Below, one piece after another: positions 59,180 to 64,000 of a stretch of 64,000 bases of DNA (its first letter is position 1; the number at the start of each line of letters is the position of its first letter). Source of the DNA: Deinococcus alpinitundrae. GTDB taxonomy: Bacteria; Deinococcota; Deinococci; Deinococcales; Deinococcaceae. Location of the stretch: assembly GCF_009982895.1 (NCBI RefSeq), contig NZ_WXZL01000003.1, positions 1-64,000 on the forward strand. Direction: 5' to 3'. The translations under genes were made by a program, and so were the position numbers. Under the pieces are notes generated by a model. That model made no database searches. It was not told the origin of the DNA and worked only from the letters and a program-made list of their open reading frames with translations.

Positions 59180-59934
59180 CGGCTCCCACTGCCCACTCAG
59201 GGTCTGCCCAGAGCGCAACGCCCCTCTTCGAGGCCCAGAACGTCAGCGTCACCTTCGGCGGTCTCAAGGCTGTGCAGAACATCAGTCTGACGCTGCGTCC
59301 CGGCGAAATCCTGGGTTTGATCGGGCCGAACGGAGCCGGAAAAACCACCCTGTTCAACGCCCTGACCGGCTTCGTGACGCCCAGCAGCGGGCGGGTGCTG
59401 CTGTCGGGGCGCGATATCACCAGGCTCCAGCCGCAGGCCCGTGCCCGGCTCGGCATGGCCCGTACCTTTCAGGTCGAGCGACCCTTCGAGGACCTCAGCG
59501 TGCTGGAAAACGTGCTGGTGGCGGCTTTCCTCCACCACTCCGGCAAAAAGGCCGAGGACAAGGCCTACGCCGTGCTGGAGCGCGTCGGCCTCTCGGACCG
59601 GGCGGCCCAGCCCGCCGCGGAACTCAATTTGGCCCGCCGCCGCCGCCTGGAACTGGCCAAGGTGCTGGCGCTCGAACCCCGCGTGCTGTTTCTGGACGAA
59701 TCGATTGCCGGACTCAACCCACCTGCCCAGGCCGAGATGGTGGGCCTCATCCGCGAACTGGCCGACTCGGGGCTGGGCATCGTGATGGTCGAGCACATCA
59801 TGCACGTGATCATGGGCCTCTCGAACCACATCATCTGCATGGCCTTCGGTGAGCTGCTGGCCGAGGGCGATCCGCTGACCGTTGCCAACCATCCCGACGT
59901 GATCCGGGCCTACCTGGGAGAAGACGATGACTGA
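59176..59934 (+). CDS. LivG-type ABC transporter ATPase
   Basis: 252 aa. Walker A is LIGPNGAGKTTLFNALTGF. The ABC signature is the short form LNLARRRRLELAKVLA found in this LivG subgroup, not LSGGQ. Walker B is RVLFLDESIAGLNP with Ser in place of the usual Pro after the catalytic Glu, and the switch His is in VMVEHIMHVIM. It starts at GTG overlapping livM (GTGA) and overlaps livF by 8 nt. It is cytoplasmic and partners with LivF. Confidence 0.9.
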   Translation: MTAPTAHSGSAQSATPLFEAQNVSVTFGGLKAVQNISLTLRPGEILGLIGPNGAGKTTLFNALTGFVTPSSGRVLLSGRDITRLQPQARARLGMARTFQVERPFEDLSVLENVLVAAFLHHSGKKAEDKAYAVLERVGLSDRAAQPAAELNLARRRRLELAKVLALEPRVLFLDESIAGLNPPAQAEMVGLIRELADSGLGIVMVEHIMHVIMGLSNHIICMAFGELLAEGDPLTVANHPDVIRAYLGEDDD

Positions 59935-60679
59935 GCGGACGAAGGTGGCCCAGCCCGTGTCCGGCGACGCTGAGGTGCTGAGCGTGCGCGACCTGGACGT
60001 GGCCTACGGCGAGGTGCAGGTGGTGTTCGGCGTCTCGCTGCACGTGGCCAAGGGCGAACTCGTCGGACTGGTGGGCGGCAACGGCAGCGGCAAGAGCACC
60101 ATCCTGCGGGTCTTGTCGGGCATGCTCAGGGCGCGGGGCGGCGCAGCCCAGTACCGCGACCACAACCTCAACGGTGTGCCGCCCTACCGGATCACCGAGC
60201 TGGGCGTGGCGCACGTGCCGATGGGCCGCCAGCTGTTCGGGCAGATGACGGTGGAGGAAAATCTGCTGATGGGCGCGTACCTGCCGCGCACCCGCGAGCG
60301 GCGGCCCCAGAACCTTCAGCGCGTCTACGACTTCTTTCCGCGCCTCAAGGAAAAACGGGCCAGCCCGGCGGCGGCCCTCTCCGGCGGTGAGCAGCAGATG
60401 GTCGCCATTGGCCGGGCGCTGATGAGCGAGCCGGAAGTGCTCCTGATGGACGAGCCGAGCCTGGGCCTCGCACCGCTGGTGGTCAAGGAAGTGATGCGGG
60501 TGATCGGCTCGCTGCGCCAGCTCGGCCTGACCGTGCTGCTGGTTGAGCAGAACGTGCGGCAGGTGCTCAAGGTGACCGACCGAGCCTACGTCCTCGAACT
60601 CGGGTCGCTGGTGCGTGAGGGGCCGAGTGCCGACCTTCTCGACGATCCTGAGATTCGGCGGGCCTACCTGGGCGTCTGA
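59927..60679 (+). CDS. LivF-type ABC transporter ATPase
   Basis: 250 aa. Walker A is LVGGNGSGKSTILRVLSGM, the signature is LSGGEQQMVAIGRALM and Walker B is EVLLMDEPSLGLAP, with the switch His replaced by Gln in LLVEQNVRQVLK as usual for LivF. It is the last gene of the GntR-liv operon, ending shortly before a hairpin. Confidence 0.9.
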   Translation: MTERTKVAQPVSGDAEVLSVRDLDVAYGEVQVVFGVSLHVAKGELVGLVGGNGSGKSTILRVLSGMLRARGGAAQYRDHNLNGVPPYRITELGVAHVPMGRQLFGQMTVEENLLMGAYLPRTRERRPQNLQRVYDFFPRLKEKRASPAAALSGGEQQMVAIGRALMSEPEVLLMDEPSLGLAPLVVKEVMRVIGSLRQLGLTVLLVEQNVRQVLKVTDRAYVLELGSLVREGPSADLLDDPEIRRAYLGV

Positions 60680-60696
60680 TTTCGGCGCAGCTTTGG

Positions 60697-60732
60697 GCGT
60701 GACCCGGTCAGGGCAACTTGGCCGGGTCACGC
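60697..60732. terminator. Terminator-like hairpin after the liv operon
   Basis: GCGTGACCCGGTCA (60697-60710) pairs with TGGCCGGGTCACGC (60719-60732), 14 bp with one G-T wobble and an 8-nt loop. It has no T-tract. It lies between the convergent livF and EAL genes, so it may serve both. Confidence 0.5.
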
Positions 60733-60785
60733 TGTATGGGTTGAACTGCTTGAACTCCGGTCTCGTGAGCAGCCCTCAAATGCTG

Positions 60786-63200
60786 TCAGGAGCTGTCTGT
60801 TGGGTCCATGTATTGTCCGGGCTGCCCCCCAAAGTGCCAGGTCATGGCCCGGTCCAGCGGCATCGGTGCGGCGAAGAAGTAGCCCTGGAGCAAATCGCAA
60901 CCCAGATCGACAAGCAGGTCGCGCTGCTGGGCCGTCTCGACACCTTCGGCGACCACCTGAAGCCCCAGCTCATGCGCCAGCGCGATGGTCGAGCGCACGA
61001 TGGCCAGATTTTTTTGCCCGAATGTTTCCAGGCCCAGGCCCTGAATGAAGGCGCGGTCGATTTTGAGAATGTCCAGTGGAAAGCGGTTCAGGTAAGCCAG
61101 GCTCGAATACCCGGTGCCGAAATCGTCGAGGGCCAGTTGCACGCCCAAAGCGGCGAGCTGTTCGAGCACGTCGACCACGCCCCGGCCCGAGTTCATCAAC
61201 ACATTCTCGGTCAGTTCGAGTTCCAGCAGTGATGCGGGCAGGCCACTGATCTGCAAGGCGCTGAGCACATCACCAACGAAACGCGGCGATTCGAACTGCC
61301 GCGCCGAGACGTTGACGCCGATGCGCACCGGGCCGCCAGGCCACGCCGCCGCCCGCTGACAGGCTTCTTGCAGCACCCAGCGTCCGAGGTCGAGAATCAG
61401 GTCGCTCTGTTCGGCCAGCCCGATGAAAACCTGCGGCGAGACGGCTCCCCGCTCCGGGTGCCTCCAGCGCAGCAGCGCTTCCATGCCGTGCAGGCTGCCG
61501 GAACGGGCCTCGACCAGCGGCTGAAACGCCAGCGAGAGCTGCCGGTCTGCGAACGCCTGGCGCAACTCGGTCTCGAGCGTCAGGGCCGTCAGCTCCACGG
61601 CGTACTCCTCGGCGTCGTAGCGGCGAACCGTTTGCCCGAGCTGTTTGGCCCGGTAAACGGCGTGTTCGGCTTGCTGGAGAATGGCCTCGGCGGGCGTGTC
61701 TGGCTCAGCCTCAGGCGCGACCCCGATGGCGCCGCCCAGGTGAAGCGTCTCGCTGCGCAGCGCCAGGGGTTTGTTGATTGACGCGCTCAGATCGGCGACG
61801 ACCTGCTCCGCCGCGTGCGCCGGGACCAGCAGCGCAAAACTGTTGCCGCCCACCCGCGCTACGCCGATGCTGCCCGGCAGATCGGTTTCGAGTCGGCGGG
61901 CCATAGCCACCAGCAGAGCGTCGCCTGCCGCGTGGCCGTGGCGGTTGTTGATCATTCTGAACTGTTTGAGATCAGCCATGATCACCGTCTGGTGCGGATT
62001 GCCCATCAGCGCTCGGTCCAGCGCCCGGACGAACGCGCTGCGGTTCATGAGTCCGGTCAGAGGATCGCTGTAGGCCAGGTGTTCGAGCTGCTGGAGGTGC
62101 AGATCGCGCTCGATGACCATGCCCGCCAGCCCAGCCAGATGGTCCAGGACCGCCCGGCCCTCGTCCGAATCTCCCGCTGGCGGCAGCTCAAGTTCGAGTG
62201 CGCCGACGAGGGTGGTCCCGGCCAGAATCGGTGATCTCAGGCCTGCTGCGGGGGACCCGTGCGGCGCGTCTTCGCCGAGTCGCAGCGTCGACCGGGCCTG
62301 CGGGAAATGCTCGCGCAGGCCCGTCAGCAGCTGCTGCAAGACAACCGGAAGCGACACGCCCTGGGCCGAGAGGTGCAGCACCTCGGCCTGACGGTCACTC
62401 AGGGTCATCTGACGGCGGCGCTCGGTGTCGTCGCGGCCGTAGCCGATCATCCGCTCCAGATGCCCGTCTACACCGAAGACCGGCAGGTAATGGCGTTGAT
62501 GATAGCGCAGTTGCCCCTGGGGGTCGCGCATGGTTTCTTCCCAGCTGACCCGGCAGCGGCAGCGGGCCGCCTCGGCAAAGTGCCGCTGCCGGGCAGCGGC
62601 CACTTGAAGATCGTGACCGCGCCAGCGGCAGTATTCCTCGTCGGTCAGCCCGATGATGCCACGGCGCACCTCGGGATTGCCGACGGCCGCCGGGTTGACG
62701 TAAACGTAGCGGCCCCGGTGGTCGAGCACGGCCACCTGATACGGCAGGTCTTCGAGCACCACCTGATAAAACTGATGCTGCTCGGCCAGCGCCCGGCGCG
62801 CCTGCACCTCCTCAGTGACGTCGCGCGCCACCACCAGAAATCCGCCCACCGCCGGATCGCCGACGAAGTCCTGCCAGTTGACTTCCAGGTGCCGCCAGGT
62901 GCCGTCCTGGTGCCGAATCTGGTAGTGCCGCTGGTCGGGCCTGGGCGGTGCGGCGAGGTCGAGCTTCACCTCTGCGGCGTGCGGCGTAAGAAACTGCTCC
63001 ACCGGCTGACCGATCAGCGACTCGGGTCGGTAGCCGAAGAGGTGCTGGACACTCTCGCTGGCGTAGAGAATTTTCCCATCGGGACCGATAATCACGACGA
63101 GGTCGCTGATCATCGCCATGACGCTACGCGAGATCTTTTCGAGGGTGTCCTGGTGCGCCGCCGTCACGGGCACCGCCCACCGGTTGGCCTGGGGCCGCAC
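60786..63200 (-). CDS. PAS-GGDEF-EAL protein with degenerate GGDEF (c-di-GMP phosphodiesterase)
   Basis: 804 aa, soluble. PAS 1 covers about residues 22-130 (MISDLVVIIGPDGKILYASE) and PAS 2 about 145-265; a GAF-like part follows to about 365. The GGDEF-like domain (DPLTGLMNRSAFVR) has GGNSF at 451-455 instead of GG(D/E)EF, so cyclase activity is unlikely. The EAL domain is intact: GMEALLRWRHP (Glu574), NVSARQF, ELELTENVLM, LALDDFGTGYSSLAYL, KIDRAFI, VVAEGVET, QGYFFAAPM. It should hydrolyse c-di-GMP. The GTG start at 63200 is uncertain; no ribosome-binding site is seen, and a TATACT-ATG pair at 63235 is out of frame. Confidence 0.85.
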   Translation of the reverse strand: MRPQANRWAVPVTAAHQDTLEKISRSVMAMISDLVVIIGPDGKILYASESVQHLFGYRPESLIGQPVEQFLTPHAAEVKLDLAAPPRPDQRHYQIRHQDGTWRHLEVNWQDFVGDPAVGGFLVVARDVTEEVQARRALAEQHQFYQVVLEDLPYQVAVLDHRGRYVYVNPAAVGNPEVRRGIIGLTDEEYCRWRGHDLQVAAARQRHFAEAARCRCRVSWEETMRDPQGQLRYHQRHYLPVFGVDGHLERMIGYGRDDTERRRQMTLSDRQAEVLHLSAQGVSLPVVLQQLLTGLREHFPQARSTLRLGEDAPHGSPAAGLRSPILAGTTLVGALELELPPAGDSDEGRAVLDHLAGLAGMVIERDLHLQQLEHLAYSDPLTGLMNRSAFVRALDRALMGNPHQTVIMADLKQFRMINNRHGHAAGDALLVAMARRLETDLPGSIGVARVGGNSFALLVPAHAAEQVVADLSASINKPLALRSETLHLGGAIGVAPEAEPDTPAEAILQQAEHAVYRAKQLGQTVRRYDAEEYAVELTALTLETELRQAFADRQLSLAFQPLVEARSGSLHGMEALLRWRHPERGAVSPQVFIGLAEQSDLILDLGRWVLQEACQRAAAWPGGPVRIGVNVSARQFESPRFVGDVLSALQISGLPASLLELELTENVLMNSGRGVVDVLEQLAALGVQLALDDFGTGYSSLAYLNRFPLDILKIDRAFIQGLGLETFGQKNLAIVRSTIALAHELGLQVVAEGVETAQQRDLLVDLGCDLLQGYFFAAPMPLDRAMTWHFGGQPGQYMDPTDSS

Positions 63201-63324
63201 CCGGGCACGCGGCGGCAGACTCCAGTCGGGGACATGAGGAGAGTATAAAGAGAGCTTCTCTCCGGCTTCTTACGGACGGATACTTCTGGGTTTTGGCGCT
63301 CAGGCTGTCCGGCACTGATTTGAC

Positions 63325-64000
63325 TTACTGGCCCTGCCCCAGCGAGTAGCCTGGCACGCCGTCGAAGGTGTAGAGGTGCTCAGTCTTGATGAAGTCCAGC
63401 CCCTTGTCGTGAACGCGGATCAGTAGGGCCAGCAGATCGCCGTGCGTCACTGGGGTGTCGGACTGAAAGCGGCAGCGCCAGTGATCGGACTTGAACGTTT
63501 CGGGCAGGCCGCCGGGCCAGACCTTGACGCCCCGGTTGGTGATCATCTTCAGCGGGATGTCGCGCAGTTGCGCTTCCTGCAAGGTGGCGGCCAGCACCTC
63601 GGGGTCGCGCGCCGAATCGGTCCACTCGAAGAAGACATCGGTACCGACGAGCTGCTTGTCGATGTGGGCTGGCGTGGAGGGCTTGCGGACGGGCATGGCC
63701 CTCGCTTTCACGTCTGCCTTGACAGCAGGTAGATGCTGCGGCGTGCGGCCCAGGCGCTCTATGACTGCGTCGGCAAAAGCGTGGGTACCCAGCACTTCCT
63801 TCGTGTGCGGACCGGTGATGTCGCGGGTGTGCAGGCCGTCTTCGAGCGCACACAGTAGGGCGTTCTGAATCCTGGCGGCCACCGCGTGCTGGCCCAGGTG
63901 CTCCAGCATCAGCGCCGCCGCCGAGATCAGACCGCCGGGGTTGGCCGCGTCCTGCCCGGCCAGGTCGGGGGCCGAGCCGTGAATGGCCTCGAACATGGCG
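63325..64000 (-). CDS. icd: Isocitrate dehydrogenase, C-terminal part (5' end outside the window)
   Basis: The C-terminal 224 residues of a beta-decarboxylating dehydrogenase. FEAIHGSAPDLAGQDAANPG is the conserved coenzyme-binding segment, followed by LISAAALMLEHLGQHAVAAR. The extra C-terminal domain (about 150 residues, beginning near KADVKARAMPVRKPSTPAHI, with TDVFFEWTDSARDPEVLAAT) is characteristic of the long Thermus/Deinococcus type enzyme, as against the shorter E. coli type. It oxidatively decarboxylates isocitrate to 2-oxoglutarate. The gene continues past 64000. Confidence 0.85.
   Translation of the reverse strand, partial: AMFEAIHGSAPDLAGQDAANPGGLISAAALMLEHLGQHAVAARIQNALLCALEDGLHTRDITGPHTKEVLGTHAFADAVIERLGRTPQHLPAVKADVKARAMPVRKPSTPAHIDKQLVGTDVFFEWTDSARDPEVLAATLQEAQLRDIPLKMITNRGVKVWPGGLPETFKSDHWRCRFQSDTPVTHGDLLALLIRVHDKGLDFIKTEHLYTFDGVPGYSLGQGQ

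Noticed and set aside
63124..63315. Small minus-strand gene upstream of the EAL protein
   Set aside because: No family match and Cys/Ala/Gly-rich composition typical of a shadow; kept only as a note that the EAL start is uncertain.

Overview
The window reads as a high-G+C Deinococcus-like replicon. Support for this comes from protein family content and from several genes whose extended -10 hexamer (TANNNT) sits only 6-10 nt before the start codon, the leaderless-promoter arrangement typical of Deinococcus. No rRNA, tRNA or CRISPR array was seen. A RepA-type initiator gene with an upstream iteron array (about 51.8-53.7 kb) implies that this is a plasmid, megaplasmid or chromid. Even so it carries core genes: gltB/gltD and the 3' part of an isocitrate dehydrogenase gene.

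Layout. 0-1.9 kb: an IS3-family element abutting a truncated IS4-like transposase, plus IS debris. 1.9-6.8 kb: a 1042-aa ATPase/TPR/BTAD regulator followed by small secreted, zinc-ribbon and membrane proteins of unknown role. 7.0-11.0 kb: an SDR oxidoreductase convergent with a dgoD-dgoK-dgoA galactonate catabolic operon. 11.3-13.5 kb: a decayed SARP-type ATPase regulator fused to an outer-membrane-protein-like remnant through a perfect 16-bp inverted repeat. 13.8-18.7 kb: an HxlR regulator divergent from a detoxification-like set (RibD/DHFR-like, DUF4287, VOC, DHA2 efflux pump), with a convergent AAC(3)-like acetyltransferase. 18.9-22.6 kb: a Gfo/Idh oxidoreductase and a membrane GGDEF/HD-GYP protein preceded by a hairpin-terminator leader. 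22.6-28.7 kb: a DUF1175, alpha-2-macroglobulin and HExxH-protein gene set. 28.8-31.1 kb: a GAF histidine kinase. 31.2-37.6 kb: gltB-gltD.

37.8-42.6 kb is a broken GGDEF-ATPase-TPR gene. It has an in-frame amber codon and is split by a complete IS630-like element at a TA target. The element carries an extra gene that resembles EF-Tu domain III. 42.6-50.4 kb is a complete homoprotocatechuate (4-hydroxyphenylacetate) meta-cleavage operon, hpaE-(zinc-ribbon ORF)-hpaB-hpaD-hpaC-hpaG-hpaF-hpaH-hpaI, divergent from a PucR-type regulator. After the replication origin and repA comes a GntR/FCD regulator translationally coupled to a liv-type ABC transporter with two substrate-binding proteins (54.0-60.7 kb). 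Its position suggests uptake of aromatic acids or amino acids. The window ends with a PAS-(degenerate GGDEF)-EAL phosphodiesterase and the icd 3' end.

How the parts fit: HpaBC hydroxylate 4-hydroxyphenylacetate, and HpaD, E, F, G, H and I convert the product to pyruvate and succinic semialdehyde. GltBD and ICDH join nitrogen assimilation to 2-oxoglutarate. DgoD, K and A convert galactonate to pyruvate and glyceraldehyde-3-phosphate. The most novel-looking items are the helically phased iteron origin, the IS630 passenger gene, the zinc-ribbon ORF embedded in the hpa operon, and the A2M/DUF1175/HExxH set.
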